Shown: positions 37,276-46,977 of the stretch, piece after piece | How positions within the stretch are numbered: position 1 is the stretch's first letter | Layout: each line of letters opens with the position of its first letter | From: Mesorhizobium loti | GTDB lineage: Bacteria > Pseudomonadota > Alphaproteobacteria > Rhizobiales > Rhizobiaceae | Assembly: GCF_002858745.1 (NCBI RefSeq) | Contig: NZ_PJRO01000004.1 | Location: 372,001-436,000, forward strand | Direction: 5' to 3' | DNA length: 64,000 nt | The notes under the pieces: generated by a model | Seen by the model: only the letters and a program-made list of their open reading frames with translations | Database searches by the model: none | What the model was told of the DNA's origin: nothing | Translations under genes and position numbers: made by a program

Positions 37276-37549
37276 GAAGTGCTCTGTATTGCTGGTTGAG
37301 ATTGAGTTGTCGGCGACCATAATCGCAGCAGCCGCACGGGCAAGGGTCGAAATGTCTGACTTCGTCGGCACGATTTTGAGGGCTTTGCAAAGCGTAGCTG
37401 TCATCGCCAATCCGATCGCTCTGTTTGGGCGGTTGTCTGCCACCAACCGCATCGGTTAAGGTCCGCCCGGTTCGCCGTGGTGAACAGCAGGGAAACGCAG
37501 TCGCGGGTGTTCATTTCGTGTTCAGCCCCGGTGCGCTAAAAAAGGCGCC

Positions 37550-37852
37550 ATGAACAGGATCCGCTCCACTCTCAGGTCGTTTGTGCTGGCGTTCGGCGTC
37601 GGCGGGCTGCTTGCCGCGGCTCCGGCGAGCGCGCTGCCAATTTCGTCCCCCACATACACCAAGCAGGTCGTGACGGTTGCCGCCGACTGCTATGCAATCG
37701 GCCAGGAAGTCGCCGCCCAGAACGGTGGAACGCTTGCCAAGGCTTCCTCCGCCACGCGCGGTGGGCAGGAGGTCTGCGTGATAGTCGTGCTGGTGCCAGG
37801 CAAGGATGGCGAACGTCCGCGCCGGGCCGAGATGGTGGTGCCGGCGGGCTGA
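37550..37852 (+). CDS. small periplasmic protein, FeuN-like by position
   Basis: 100 residues with a signal peptide (FVLAFGVGGLLAAAPASA). The mature part has two Cys (VAADCYAIGQEVAA and QEVCVIVVLV) and ends in a basic tail. It lies 67 bases upstream of the feuP-like gene and on the same strand, which is where rhizobia carry feuN, a small periplasmic modulator of the FeuQ kinase. The sequence itself was not compared; the call rests on size, signal and position. Confidence 0.6.
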   Translation: MNRIRSTLRSFVLAFGVGGLLAAAPASALPISSPTYTKQVVTVAADCYAIGQEVAAQNGGTLAKASSATRGGQEVCVIVVLVPGKDGERPRRAEMVVPAG

Positions 37853-37919
37853 CCGCGTTTTTCCTCAATCTGGAATCGGCTTATACCCGTAACAATCGAA
37901 CAGAACGACACGAGGCAGG

Positions 37920-38585
37920 ATGCGCGTACTGGTGGTCGAGGACGACAAGGAGCTGAACCGGCAACTGGCCGAGGCGCTTGTCGATGCCGGTTATGTGGTG
38001 GACCGCGCCTATGATGGCGAAGAGGGGCACTATCTTGGCGACAGCGAACCCTATGACGCTGTCGTGCTCGACATCGGGCTACCACAGATGGATGGCATCA
38101 GTGTTGTCGAGCGCTGGCGTCGTGACGGCCGCAAGATGCCCGTGCTGATGTTGACGGCGCGCGATCGCTGGAGCGACAAGGTTTCCGGTATCGATGCCGG
38201 CGCCGACGACTATGTGACCAAGCCTTTCCACATCGAAGAGGTGCTGGCGCGCCTGCGCGCGCTCATCCGCCGCGCCGCCGGCCATGCTTCATCCGAGCTT
38301 ACCTGCGGTCCGCTGCGCCTGGATACCAAAGCGTCAAAGGCAGATGTCGACGGCGTGCCATTGAAACTCACCTCGCATGAATTCCGGCTGCTTGCCTACC
38401 TCATGCATCACATGGGCGAGGTGGTGTCGCGCACCGAACTGGTCGAACATCTCTACGATCAGGATTTCGACCGCGATTCCAACACCATCGAAGTTTTTGT
38501 CGGCCGGCTGCGCAAGAAGATGGGTGTCGACATGATCGAGACCGTGCGCGGTATGGGCTACCGCATGCGTGAACCGGAGGCGTAA
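37920..38585 (+). CDS. feuP: OmpR-family response regulator FeuP-like
   Basis: 221 residues. Receiver domain 1-115 with acidic residues VVEDDKE, phosphorylated Asp51 in VLDIGLPQMDG, Thr in LMLTARD and Lys in VTKPFH. Winged-helix output domain about 125-218 (LTSHEFRLLAYLMHHMGEVV; NTIEVFVGRLRKKMG). The sequence belongs to the PhoP/FeuP group. In Sinorhizobium FeuPQ is needed for cyclic glucan export and symbiosis. The kinase start (GTG) lies within the last codons of this gene. Confidence 0.88.
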   Translation: MRVLVVEDDKELNRQLAEALVDAGYVVDRAYDGEEGHYLGDSEPYDAVVLDIGLPQMDGISVVERWRRDGRKMPVLMLTARDRWSDKVSGIDAGADDYVTKPFHIEEVLARLRALIRRAAGHASSELTCGPLRLDTKASKADVDGVPLKLTSHEFRLLAYLMHHMGEVVSRTELVEHLYDQDFDRDSNTIEVFVGRLRKKMGVDMIETVRGMGYRMREPEA

Positions 38586-40008
38586 GGCGGAACCGCTTGC
38601 CACCATCAAACGCACGAAGACGAGGGCGCCGCTGCGTTTCTGGTTGCGCTCGCTGACCTTCCGCGTCGTTGCCTTCTCCTCGATCTGGGCGGTGCTGACG
38701 CTGGTCGTCATCTTCACGCTGATCACCACCCTCTACCGCCAGGCCAGCGAACGCGGTTTCGACAGCCTGCTCTCGGCACATCTTTTCAACCTGATCGGGT
38801 CTGTCGGCATTTCAGACAAGGGCGTGCTGATCGGAGCACCGGATCTTGGCGACCTGCGTTTCTCCGAACCCTTTTCAGGCTGGTACTGGTCGGTCGAGCC
38901 GGCCTCGGAAGGTGTCAGTGGCCATTTGCGCTCGTCTTCGATGATGGCGCAAACGCTGCCTTCACCGAGCATCAGCGAGGTGCCGTTCAACTCCAGCTTC
39001 CAGCGCAGCTATTCGACAAAAGGGCTGAAGGGCGAGGAACTGCAGGTCTTCGAAAGCGAGTTTGTGCTCGATGCGAAGAACCACATTGCTCGTTTCAGGG
39101 TGATGGGCAACAAGAGTGAACTGGAGGAGGAAATCCGTTCCTTCCAGGGACGGCTTCTCACCTACCTGTCGCTGTTCGGCGCTGGCATGATCGCCATCAA
39201 CGCCATCGCCATCCTGCTCGGTCTTCAGCCCTTGCGACGGGTTCGCGCGGCGCTGGCGATGGTGCGCGAGGGGACAGCGCAGCGGTTGGACGGCCATTTT
39301 CCGGCCGAGATCGAGCCTCTGGCCAATGAGACCAATGCGTTGATTGAAAACAATAAGCGTATCGTCGAGCGCTCACGGACCCAGGTCGGCAACCTCGCGC
39401 ATTCGCTGAAGACGCCGCTTGCAGTGTTGTTGAACGAGGGAAGGGCACTCGGCGGGCAGAAAGGTCAGTTGATCACCGACCAGGCCGCATCGATGCAGAA
39501 ACAGGTCGAGCACTATCTGCAGCGGGCGCGCATCGCTGCCCAACGCGACAGCGTCGTCTACCGCACGCCCGTCGCACCGCTGGCCGAGCGCATGGTGCGC
39601 GTCATGCAGAAATTGAACCCCAAGGTGGCGCTTTCGCTTTCGTTGCCTGCCGAAGCCATCATTTTTGCTGGCGAGCGCGAAGATCTTGAAGAGGTAATGG
39701 GCAACCTGCTCGAGAACGCCATGAAATGGGCGCGTGGCGTCGCGAAGGTTACCGTCAAGCCGGCCGCCGGTGGCGAAAGCGGCGAGCTGTTTGAAATTCT
39801 CATCGAGGATGATGGCCCGGGCATTCCGGAAGACAAGGCGCGCGAGGCTTTGCAGCGCGGCAAACGGCTGGATGAAACCAAGCCCGGAACAGGACTGGGG
39901 CTGGCTATCGTCGCCGACCTGATCAAGGAATATGCCGGCACGCTTGCGCTGGAGCGCTCATCGCTAGGGGGCTTGAAGGCGATTGTACGCTTACGCAGTG
40001 TCCAGTGA
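38569..40008 (+). CDS. feuQ: sensor histidine kinase FeuQ-like (PhoQ group)
   Basis: 479 residues starting at a GTG that overlaps feuP by 17 bases. Two membrane helices (about 33-55 and 195-215) bound a periplasmic sensor of about 140 residues. HAMP then HisKA with NLAHSLKTPLAVL (His about 280), and HATPase boxes NLLENAMKWA, DDGPGI and GTGLGLAIVADLI. The HxxKTPL form is typical of PhoQ-like kinases. Partner of the preceding regulator; a small periplasmic protein encoded upstream may modulate it. Confidence 0.88.
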   Translation: MNRRRKAEPLATIKRTKTRAPLRFWLRSLTFRVVAFSSIWAVLTLVVIFTLITTLYRQASERGFDSLLSAHLFNLIGSVGISDKGVLIGAPDLGDLRFSEPFSGWYWSVEPASEGVSGHLRSSSMMAQTLPSPSISEVPFNSSFQRSYSTKGLKGEELQVFESEFVLDAKNHIARFRVMGNKSELEEEIRSFQGRLLTYLSLFGAGMIAINAIAILLGLQPLRRVRAALAMVREGTAQRLDGHFPAEIEPLANETNALIENNKRIVERSRTQVGNLAHSLKTPLAVLLNEGRALGGQKGQLITDQAASMQKQVEHYLQRARIAAQRDSVVYRTPVAPLAERMVRVMQKLNPKVALSLSLPAEAIIFAGEREDLEEVMGNLLENAMKWARGVAKVTVKPAAGGESGELFEILIEDDGPGIPEDKAREALQRGKRLDETKPGTGLGLAIVADLIKEYAGTLALERSSLGGLKAIVRLRSVQ

Positions 40009-40111
40009 AGAACGTGTTATGGGGGTGGCACGTGGCCCAATTTCAGCCCAATATCGGGACTATCGCCGCGGTCGTCGTCGATTACGCGGCGTAGAGGGGA
40101 ATTTTGACAGC

Positions 40112-40546
40112 ATGACGATTCGCATGGGCCTCGTTGCCGGATTGCTGGCGCTGGCCGGCTGCAGCACGACCGGGTCGAATGGAAGCGGGCCTGATATCGC
40201 TCCGAAATCCGGTCCGGACAGTGCCTCGATTGCCGCCACCGTGCTTTCGGAAATGGGCGGTGGTCTGATCAGCGGCAACATCGGAGCCAATCTGACGTCG
40301 ACCGAAAAGCGCAAGGCGCTGGAGGCCGAGTACAAGGCGCTGGAGTATACGGCCAGTGGCCAGACCGTGACCTGGAAGAGCGACCAATCCAGCCGCTATG
40401 GCGAGGTTGTCGCAGCGCAGCCTTATCGCGTCGGCTCGCAGGATTGCCGCCAGTATCGCCACACCGTCTATTCCAGCGGTGCCGGCCAGATCGCGCGTGG
40501 CACTGCCTGCCGCAACACCGATGGAAGCTGGACACCGCTGACCTAG
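40112..40546 (+). CDS. outer-membrane lipoprotein, 17-kDa surface antigen-like
   Basis: 144 residues with a lipoprotein signal (MGLVAGLLALAGCSTTGS, lipobox LAGC). A glycine-rich segment (MGGGLISGNIGANL) is like the glycine zipper of Rickettsia 17-kDa antigen homologues, then VTWKSDQSSRYGEVVAAQPY and DCRQYRHTVYSSGAGQIARG with the paired Cys of that family. Probably envelope-associated; function unknown. Its TAG stop belongs to the RIME-like repeat that follows. Confidence 0.82.
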   Translation: MTIRMGLVAGLLALAGCSTTGSNGSGPDIAPKSGPDSASIAATVLSEMGGGLISGNIGANLTSTEKRKALEAEYKALEYTASGQTVTWKSDQSSRYGEVVAAQPYRVGSQDCRQYRHTVYSSGAGQIARGTACRNTDGSWTPLT

Positions 40547-40637
40547 AGCATTCCAGCAAAAGTGCGCAGCGGTTTTCCGTCAGGAATTGCGTAAAACAAA
40601 GGGTTAGAGCGCTTCCGAAAAATCGGAAACGCTCTAT
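40543..40637. repeat. RIME-like mosaic repeat, copy 5 (inverted)
   Basis: Starts with CTAG, including the stop codon of the lipoprotein gene. First hairpin has one arm shortened (GCATTCC versus GGAATTGC); second is GCTTCCG...CGGAAAC. Immediately followed by the long inverted repeat below. Confidence 0.82.
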
Positions 40638-40640
40638 GGC

Positions 40641-40732
40641 ATTTCGAAGAATTATTGCATCGATTTTGGCCCGGAAGTCGCGCTTAGCGCACAGTTGGCT
40701 GTCGACGGATCGATGCAATAATTCTTCGAAAT
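40641..40732. repeat. perfect 24-bp inverted repeat with 44-base spacer
   Basis: Arms at 40641-40664 and 40709-40732 are exact reverse complements, starting ATTTCGAAG and ending CTTCGAAAT. The spacer contains its own short palindrome GCGCTTAGCGC. It lies 4 bases after a RIME-like copy and 140 bases before cycH. It could be a cis-acting RNA hairpin, a miniature element with terminal inverted repeats, or a binding region. No target-site duplication seen. Confidence 0.9.
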
Positions 40733-40871
40733 CTCAAACGACCCGGCTATAACTTCCTGGCGCTGTTGTCGGGCATTTGCGCTCGATCAACGTGTCTTGG
40801 TCGCAATTCTGTCAAAGCGTCGCAGGACGCGAATGTTGGCAGGACGAAGCCGGACCGCTATTGGAAGTTCC

Positions 40872-41999
40872 ATGCTGTTTTGGGTCATAGCTGCGGTGCT
40901 GACGCTGGGCGCGAGCCTGGCCGTGCTGTTGCCTCTCGCTGGAGGCGCGCGTGGAGAACATTCACAAAACGCGCATGATCTCGAAGTCTACCGTGATCAG
41001 CTCGGCGAACTCGATCGCGATCTGGAACGTGGATTGATCCAGCCAGCCGAGGCCGAGCAGGCCCGAGCTGAAATCGGTCGCCGTATTATTCGCCTTGGTA
41101 GCAATGAAACTGCGGCACAGGCTGCCGGCTCGGGATCGAAAGCTGTCCGTCTCCTATCCGTTTTTGCTGTCCTGGCGGTACCGCTTTTGAGCTGGGGTAT
41201 CTATGCGCGCCTTGGCTCTCCTGACCTGCCGTCTCAGCCCTTGGCGGAACGCCTTGCGAAAAACCCGGCCGATAGTTCGGTCGACGAACTGGTGGCGAGA
41301 GCCGAAGCGCATCTGGTGAAGAACCCCACCGACGGTCGTGGTTGGGACGTTTTGGCTCCGATCTACCTGCGCATTGGCCGGTTTGGTGACGCAGTCACCG
41401 CCTATCGCAACGCGATCCGGCTCGAGGGGGTGAGCGCAGCCCGGCAGACCGGCCTAGGCGAAGCGATCGTCAACGGCGCTGGCGGGGTCGTGTCGGCTGA
41501 GGCGCAGGAGGCGTTTGAAGCAGCAATCAAGCTTGATCCGAACGACCCGAAGGCCAATTTCTATCTCGCACTTGCGTTTTCGCAGGAAGGCCGCAAGCCG
41601 GAAGCGCTCGCAACGCTTCAGAAGATGCAGGCGACGCTGCCGGCGGACTCTCCGTGGCGCAAGGCCGTGGAACAGGCGCTAACAAGCGTAGGCGGCAATC
41701 CGGCTCCGTCTGCGAGCGGTCCATCGCAGGAAGAAGCGACGGCTGCTTCGTCGTTGTCGGATGAGCAACGTAGCGCCATGATCGAGACGATGGTTGCCAG
41801 CCTCGACGAGAAGCTGAAACAGAACCCGCGCGACACGGAAGGATGGATGCGTCTCATTCGTTCTTATGTGGTGCTCGGCAAGACTGACGAAGCGCGTGCC
41901 GCACTTCGGCGCGGTATCGCGGTTTTCGGTGCCGATAGCCCAGAGGCCAAGCAGTTCGTGGCTTTTGCCGGCACGCTCGGCCTTGCGGCAACGGAGTAG
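40872..41999 (+). CDS. cycH: cytochrome c maturation protein CycH (CcmI)
   Basis: About 375 residues. Two membrane helices at the N-terminus (MLFWVIAAVLTLGASLAVLL and about 96-116) flank a cytoplasmic leucine-rich loop (DLEVYRDQLGELDRDLERGL). The periplasmic C-terminal part has tetratricopeptide repeats (GRGWDVLAPIYLRIGRFGDA; NFYLALAFSQEGRKPEAL). CcmI holds apocytochrome c for heme ligation by CcmFH. Start at 40872; an in-frame start at 40797 would add basic residues only. First gene of the cycHJKL operon. Confidence 0.92.
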   Translation: MLFWVIAAVLTLGASLAVLLPLAGGARGEHSQNAHDLEVYRDQLGELDRDLERGLIQPAEAEQARAEIGRRIIRLGSNETAAQAAGSGSKAVRLLSVFAVLAVPLLSWGIYARLGSPDLPSQPLAERLAKNPADSSVDELVARAEAHLVKNPTDGRGWDVLAPIYLRIGRFGDAVTAYRNAIRLEGVSAARQTGLGEAIVNGAGGVVSAEAQEAFEAAIKLDPNDPKANFYLALAFSQEGRKPEALATLQKMQATLPADSPWRKAVEQALTSVGGNPAPSASGPSQEEATAASSLSDEQRSAMIETMVASLDEKLKQNPRDTEGWMRLIRSYVVLGKTDEARAALRRGIAVFGADSPEAKQFVAFAGTLGLAATE

Positions 42000-42002
42000 G
42001 CG

Positions 42003-42446
42003 ATGACGCGCAAGCAAAAGAGACTCTCGGTGATCGTGGCAGGCTTAAGTTTCCTGGCGCTGGCCGCGGGACTGACGTTCTATGCACTCGGCCAGAAGGC
42101 GTCATATTTCTACATGCCCGGCGATCTGTCCGCTGCAAACCTGGCGCCGGGCCAGCGCATCCGCCTCGGCGGGTTGGTGGAAAAGGGCACCATCGTACGA
42201 GGGCAGGGAACCACGGTTTCTTTCGCCGTGACTGATACCCACAATGCCATCAAGGTGACTTACACAGGCATTCTGCCTGACTTGTTTCGTGAGGAGCAAG
42301 GCGTCATCACCGAAGGTTCATTTGGCTCTGATGGCGTTTTCGTTGCCGATAGTGTGCTGGCCAAGCATGACGAACGCTACATGCCCAAGGAAGTCGCCGA
42401 CGGTTTGAAGGCCAAGGGTGTTTGGCAGGAAACACAGGTTAAATAG
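42003..42446 (+). CDS. cycJ: heme chaperone CycJ (CcmE)
   Basis: 147 residues. One N-terminal membrane helix (about 9-28), then an OB-fold with YFYMPGDL and [11 protein letters not shown]. The heme-binding His is in [10 protein letters not shown] (about 121). CcmE binds heme covalently in the periplasm and passes it to the CcmFH ligase. Starts three bases after cycH. Confidence 0.96.
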   Translation: MTRKQKRLSVIVAGLSFLALAAGLTFYALGQKASYFYMPGDLSAANLAPGQRIRLGGLVEKGTIVRGQGTTVSFAVTDTHNAIKVTYTGILPDLFREEQGVITEGSFGSDGVFVADSVLAKHDERYMPKEVADGLKAKGVWQETQVK

Positions 42447-42451
42447 CGGGC

Positions 42452-44437
42452 ATGGTTGAGATCGGTCATTTCGCGCTGGTTCTGGCTTTTGCGCTGGCAT
42501 TGATCCAGACCATAGTGCCGCTGGTCGGTGCCCGCATCGGCAGCGACCGCATGATGGCCGTGGCGGCACCCACCGCTATCACCGGTTTTGCGCTGACTGC
42601 GCTTTCTTTTGCGGCCCTGATGGTCGCCTACGCCGGCTCCGACTTTTCGGTCGTCAACGTCTGGGAGAATTCCCACTCGCTGCAGCCGATGATCTACAAG
42701 CTCACAGGAACCTGGGGCAATCACGAAGGCTCCATGCTTTTGTGGGTGCTGATCCTGGCCTTCTTCGGCGCTCTGGTAGCGGCTTTCGGTGCCAACCTGC
42801 CGGCCAGCCTCAAGGCCAATGTGCTGGCTGTACAGGGTTCGATCGGCGTCGCATTCCTGCTGTTCATCCTGACGACGTCCAATCCCTTCACCCGGCTGAT
42901 ACCAGCCCCCGTTGAAGGGCGTGATCTCAATCCGATCCTGCAGGATCTTGGATTGGCCGTGCATCCGCCGATGCTCTATCTCGGTTATGTCGGCTTCTCC
43001 ATCTGCTTCTCCTTCTCTGTCGCGGCCCTGATCGATGGCCGCATCGATGCTGCCTGGGCGCGCTGGGTACGACCCTGGACGCTGGTTGCCTGGATATTCC
43101 TCACCGGCGGCATCGCGATGGGCTCTTACTGGGCCTATTACGAGCTCGGCTGGGGCGGCTTCTGGTTCTGGGACCCGGTCGAGAATGCCTCTTTCATGCC
43201 ATGGCTTGCCGGCACGGCGCTGCTGCATTCGGCCATCGTCATGGAAAAACGCTCGGCGCTGAAGATCTGGACGCTGCTGCTTGCCATCCTCACCTTCTCG
43301 TTGTCGTTGCTCGGCACCTTCCTTGTACGTTCCGGAGTGCTCACCTCGGTCCATGCTTTTGCCACCGACCCGTCACGTGGTGTCTTCATCCTGTGCATCC
43401 TGCTCTTTTTCATCGGTGGTTCTCTGGCGTTGTTTGCACTGCGCGCCTCCTCGCTCACTGCTGGCGGGCTGTTCCAGCCGATTTCGCGTGAAGGCGCGCT
43501 GGTGTTGAACAACTTGTTCCTGACCACGGCTGCAGCGACCGTACTGATCGGCACGCTCTATCCGCTCGCGCTGGAGGCGGTAACGGGCAGCAAGATTTCC
43601 GTGGGCGAACCCTTCTTCAACCTGACTTTCGGCCCGCTGATGGTGCCGCTTTTGCTGCTGGTGCCGTTCGGGCCGCTGCTTGCCTGGAAGCGCGGCGATC
43701 TGTTTGCCGCAGCCCAGCGCCTGATGGCTGCCTTCGGGGCTGCCTTGCTGGCAGCGCTGGTCACGCTCTTCCTTATCGATGGTGGCTCGGCCCTTGCTGC
43801 CTTCGGCGCCGGCCTTGCCGTCTGGCTGATCCTGGGTGCGGCCACCGATCTTGCCATGAAATCGGGTTTCGGCTCGGTGGCCTTCCCAATCATGTTGCGT
43901 CGCTTCATCGGATTGCCTCGCTCGGTCTTTGGAACCGCACTTGCTCATGCCGGCCTCGGTGTCACGCTGATCGGCATGGTCGGCACGCTGAACTTCGGCG
44001 AGGAGCATATCCTGACCATGAAACCGCAACAAACGGTCGAGGTCGCAGGCCGGACCGTTCGTTTCGACGGAATTCAGCCGATGAAGGGGCCGAATTTCAA
44101 TGAGGACCGCGCCAACTTCCAACTTGTGAATGCGGGCGGCCAGGTGACGGGCACGATCAATTCGTCCAAGCGTTTCTACCCGGCGCGTCAGATGCCGACC
44201 ACTGAGGCCGGCATCAAGACGATCGGTTTCAGCCAGCTTTACATCGCGCTCGGTGACGAATCGGCCGACGGCTCGGTTGTTGCGCGCATCTGGTGGAAGC
44301 CGCTGGTGACGCTGATCTGGCTGGGCGGCCTGGTCATGATGGTGGGCGGTGCAGTCTCGTTGGCCGACCGGCGCCTGCGCGTCGGTGCGCCGGCCAGGCG
44401 CAAGAGCAAGCCCGCAGCAGTGGCCAGTGCGTCATGA
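42452..44437 (+). CDS. cycK: heme lyase subunit CycK (CcmF)
   Basis: 661 residues with about 14-15 membrane helices. The WWD heme-handling motif is in [19 protein letters not shown] (about 231-249), with conserved His residues in [11 protein letters not shown] and [11 protein letters not shown] and near [11 protein letters not shown]. Integral membrane core of the heme-apocytochrome ligase. Five bases after cycJ, and its stop overlaps the start of cycL by four bases. Confidence 0.96.
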   Translation: MVEIGHFALVLAFALALIQTIVPLVGARIGSDRMMAVAAPTAITGFALTALSFAALMVAYAGSDFSVVNVWENSHSLQPMIYKLTGTWGNHEGSMLLWVLILAFFGALVAAFGANLPASLKANVLAVQGSIGVAFLLFILTTSNPFTRLIPAPVEGRDLNPILQDLGLAVHPPMLYLGYVGFSICFSFSVAALIDGRIDAAWARWVRPWTLVAWIFLTGGIAMGSYWAYYELGWGGFWFWDPVENASFMPWLAGTALLHSAIVMEKRSALKIWTLLLAILTFSLSLLGTFLVRSGVLTSVHAFATDPSRGVFILCILLFFIGGSLALFALRASSLTAGGLFQPISREGALVLNNLFLTTAAATVLIGTLYPLALEAVTGSKISVGEPFFNLTFGPLMVPLLLLVPFGPLLAWKRGDLFAAAQRLMAAFGAALLAALVTLFLIDGGSALAAFGAGLAVWLILGAATDLAMKSGFGSVAFPIMLRRFIGLPRSVFGTALAHAGLGVTLIGMVGTLNFGEEHILTMKPQQTVEVAGRTVRFDGIQPMKGPNFNEDRANFQLVNAGGQVTGTINSSKRFYPARQMPTTEAGIKTIGFSQLYIALGDESADGSVVARIWWKPLVTLIWLGGLVMMVGGAVSLADRRLRVGAPARRKSKPAAVASAS

Positions 44438-44901
44438 CGATGCGCCGCTTTTTTGCCGGGCTGATCCTCGGGTTGGCGCTGCTGGCATCCGGTAGCGCCT
44501 TTGCCGTAAAACCGGATGAGATGTTGTCAGATCCGGCGCTTGAAGCGCGCGCGCGGTCGCTGTCGGCCGGCCTGCGCTGCATGGTTTGCCAGAACCAGTC
44601 GATTGACGAATCCGATGCCGACCTGGCCCGTGACCTGCGCGTCCTGGTGCGCGATCGGTTGAAAGCCGGTGACAGCGACAAACAGGTCATCGACTATGTC
44701 GTGTCCCGCTACGGCGAGTTCGTGCTTTTGAAGCCACGCTTGGAATGGCGCAATGCTTTGCTTTGGGGAGCGCCCGTGTTGCTGCTCCTCATTGGCGGGG
44801 CATTCATGCTGCGGTCGGCGCGTCGGCCGAAAGCGAAGGAAATGGCCGGGTTGAGTGCGGACGAAAAGGCCAGGCTCGACGCGATCCTGAAGCGCGATTA
44901 A
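44434..44901 (+). CDS. cycL: cytochrome c maturation protein CycL (CcmH)
   Basis: 155 residues. Signal peptide ([19 protein letters not shown]), then the redox motif [11 protein letters not shown] (Cys about 49 and 52) that reduces apocytochrome disulfides or holds the CxxCH cysteines. A C-terminal membrane helix (about 107-127) and a cytoplasmic tail follow. Overlaps cycK by ATGA. Followed by a divergent RIME-like repeat and then degP, the order known in rhizobia. Confidence 0.96.
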   Translation: MTMRRFFAGLILGLALLASGSAFAVKPDEMLSDPALEARARSLSAGLRCMVCQNQSIDESDADLARDLRVLVRDRLKAGDSDKQVIDYVVSRYGEFVLLKPRLEWRNALLWGAPVLLLLIGGAFMLRSARRPKAKEMAGLSADEKARLDAILKRD

Positions 44902-45024
44902 GGGCGTTTCCGCGCTCTTGGAGCGCCGCGCGTCCATTCGGACGTGCAAAGACGCTCTAACGTTTTTGAATCTACGCGTTGTGCTTTCCGAAAATCGATT
45001 CCGATTTTCGGACCGACGCGCTAG
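44902..45024. repeat. RIME-like mosaic repeat, variant copy 6
   Basis: Starts GGGCGTTTCCGC and continues to GACGCTCTAAC, but the middle of the first hairpin holds an extra nested hairpin (CGTCCATTCGGACG). The second half is different: CCGAAAATCG / CGATTTTCGG around ATTC within ACGCG-type flanks, ending in CTAG. A mosaic of modules. Confidence 0.72.
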
Positions 45025-45135
45025 CCAACATTACCAAAGTTTCATCTACCGGAAATGAAGCGGTAATGTCGCCCTCTCTATCTGTTGTCTCGAAGGATGC
45101 CGCTTGAGCGTCCAGTTCTAGAGGACAATGGATCA

Positions 45136-46659
45136 ATGACTGCTACCCCCACTTCCTCCCGCACCCGTTCGCGCCTTGCTGCTGCCGCCGCTTCGCTGGC
45201 GATCGCCGGCGCCATCGGCTTCGGTGCGGTGACCACCGGCACGGCCCCCGTGATGGCCGAGGCCGTCAATGTCCAGGCCCCCCAGGTTCCGGGCTTCGCC
45301 GATCTCGTCGAGAAGGTCTCACCTGCCGTCGTTTCGGTTCAGGTCAAGGCCAAGGTTCAGCCGGCCTCCGACGAAGGAGGCAGCCCGTTCGACGCTCCCG
45401 ATTTCTTCCAGGACAACCCGCAGCTCAAGCGCTTCTTCAAGGAATTCCGTGGTCCGAACGGACAGGGGGGGCGCAACTTCCAGCACCGCGACAACCCCAA
45501 TCGCGAGCCGCGTCCGGTCGCGCAGGGTTCTGGCTTCTTCATCTCCGAGGACGGCTACATCGTCACCAACAACCATGTGGTCGACGGTGGCTCCGCGTTC
45601 ACCGTCGTCATGACGGACGGCAAGGAATTCGACGCCAAGCTGGTTGGCACCGATCAGCGCACCGATCTTGCGGTACTCAAGGTCGACGCCAAGGACCAGA
45701 AGTTCACCTATGTCGAGTTCGCCGACGACTCCAAGGTCCGCGTCGGCGACTGGGTGGTTGCCGTCGGCAATCCGTTCGGCCTCGGCGGCACCGTCACCTC
45801 TGGCATCGTCTCGGCTCGCGGCCGAGACATTGGCGCCGGCCCGTATGACGACTTCATCCAGATCGACGCCCCGGTGAACCGCGGCAATTCCGGCGGCCCG
45901 ACCTTCAACCAGAGCGGCCAGGTGGTCGGCATCAACACCGCGATCTTCTCGCCTTCTGGTGGCAGTGTCGGTATCGCGTTCGACATTCCGGCTTCCACCG
46001 CCAAGCAGGTCGTGGAAGTGCTGATGAAGGGCGGCTCGATCGAACGCGGCTGGCTTGGTGTCGAAATCCAGCCAGTGACCGCCGATATCGCCGAGTCGCT
46101 CGGTCTGAAGGCGGAAAAGGGCGCGCTGGTTTCCGGTTCCCAGGATGACAGCCCGGCCAAGAAGGCTGGCATTGTCGCCGGTGACGTCATCACTCAGGTC
46201 GACGGCAAGGATGTTGCAACCACCAAGGAACTGGCTCGCCTGATCGGCGCTTACCAGCCCGGCAAGTCGGTGGATGTCACCGTATGGCGCGGTGGCAAGG
46301 CGGAGACCATCAAGGTCGACCTTGGCAAGCTGCCAAACGGCGACAAGATGGCATCAGCCGGCAAGCAGTCTGAACCATCGGGTACCAACTCTCTGGCCGA
46401 CCTTGGTTTGACGGTCACCAAGTCCGATAACGGCAAGGGCGTGGTCGTGACCGACGTCGATCCTGACAGCGATGCCGCCGATCGTGGCATTCAGGCAGGC
46501 GACGTCATCACCGCAATCAACAGCCAGGAAATCGCCGGCGCCTCCGACATCTCCAATGCGATGAAGGAAGCGCAGAAGGCCGGCCGCAAGCAGGTGCTGG
46601 TGCAGATCAGCCGCGAAGACACCAATCGCTTCGTGACGCTTCCGGTCGCTAAGGGCTGA
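45136..46659 (+). CDS. degP: periplasmic serine protease DegP/HtrA (Do family)
   Basis: About 507 residues from ATG 45136. Signal peptide (LAAAAASLAIAGAIGFGAVT), linker, then the trypsin-like domain with His in VTNNHVVDGG (about 146), Asp in RTDLAVLK (about 175) and Ser in NRGNSGGPTF (about 250). Two PDZ domains follow (about 285-375 and 400-500). Degrades and chaperones misfolded envelope proteins. A slightly upstream ATG at 45085 is possible. In rhizobia degP1 follows cycL, as here. Confidence 0.95.
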   Translation: MTATPTSSRTRSRLAAAAASLAIAGAIGFGAVTTGTAPVMAEAVNVQAPQVPGFADLVEKVSPAVVSVQVKAKVQPASDEGGSPFDAPDFFQDNPQLKRFFKEFRGPNGQGGRNFQHRDNPNREPRPVAQGSGFFISEDGYIVTNNHVVDGGSAFTVVMTDGKEFDAKLVGTDQRTDLAVLKVDAKDQKFTYVEFADDSKVRVGDWVVAVGNPFGLGGTVTSGIVSARGRDIGAGPYDDFIQIDAPVNRGNSGGPTFNQSGQVVGINTAIFSPSGGSVGIAFDIPASTAKQVVEVLMKGGSIERGWLGVEIQPVTADIAESLGLKAEKGALVSGSQDDSPAKKAGIVAGDVITQVDGKDVATTKELARLIGAYQPGKSVDVTVWRGGKAETIKVDLGKLPNGDKMASAGKQSEPSGTNSLADLGLTVTKSDNGKGVVVTDVDPDSDAADRGIQAGDVITAINSQEIAGASDISNAMKEAQKAGRKQVLVQISREDTNRFVTLPVAKG

Positions 46660-46977
46660 TCGATCGTCGTTGGGAAAGGACAATGCCGGGACGCCTGGGT
46701 CAGTGGGGGCACTGACCGGTGCGAGCCGGATAGCCTTTGCCTTTCGGCGTCTTTCGGATGTCGGCCTTCCTGATGGATGGTCTCGCTGTCCGGAAAACTT
46801 TGCTTCCACAACGGTGGTGTCGCACCCCCGGATCACCGCGAGGGAAGCATGGTCGGCGTGTCAGTCAGTAGTTGTCCGACCTCAGCGGCAGCGGGGCTCT
46901 TGTCCCGCTGCCGCAAAATCACAGGATGTCCAGAGATGTCTGCCGCAACGGCCTCGGAAATTGCGTATAACGGCTCC
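46660..46977. other. 318-base gap with strong hairpin 46885-46914
   Basis: Between degP and the response regulator. Near its end lies a perfect 11-bp GC-rich stem GCGGCAGCGGG / CCCGCTGCCGC with an 8-base loop but no T run, about 60 bases before the regulator start. It could end degP transcripts or influence expression of the regulator. No gene seen. Confidence 0.6.
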
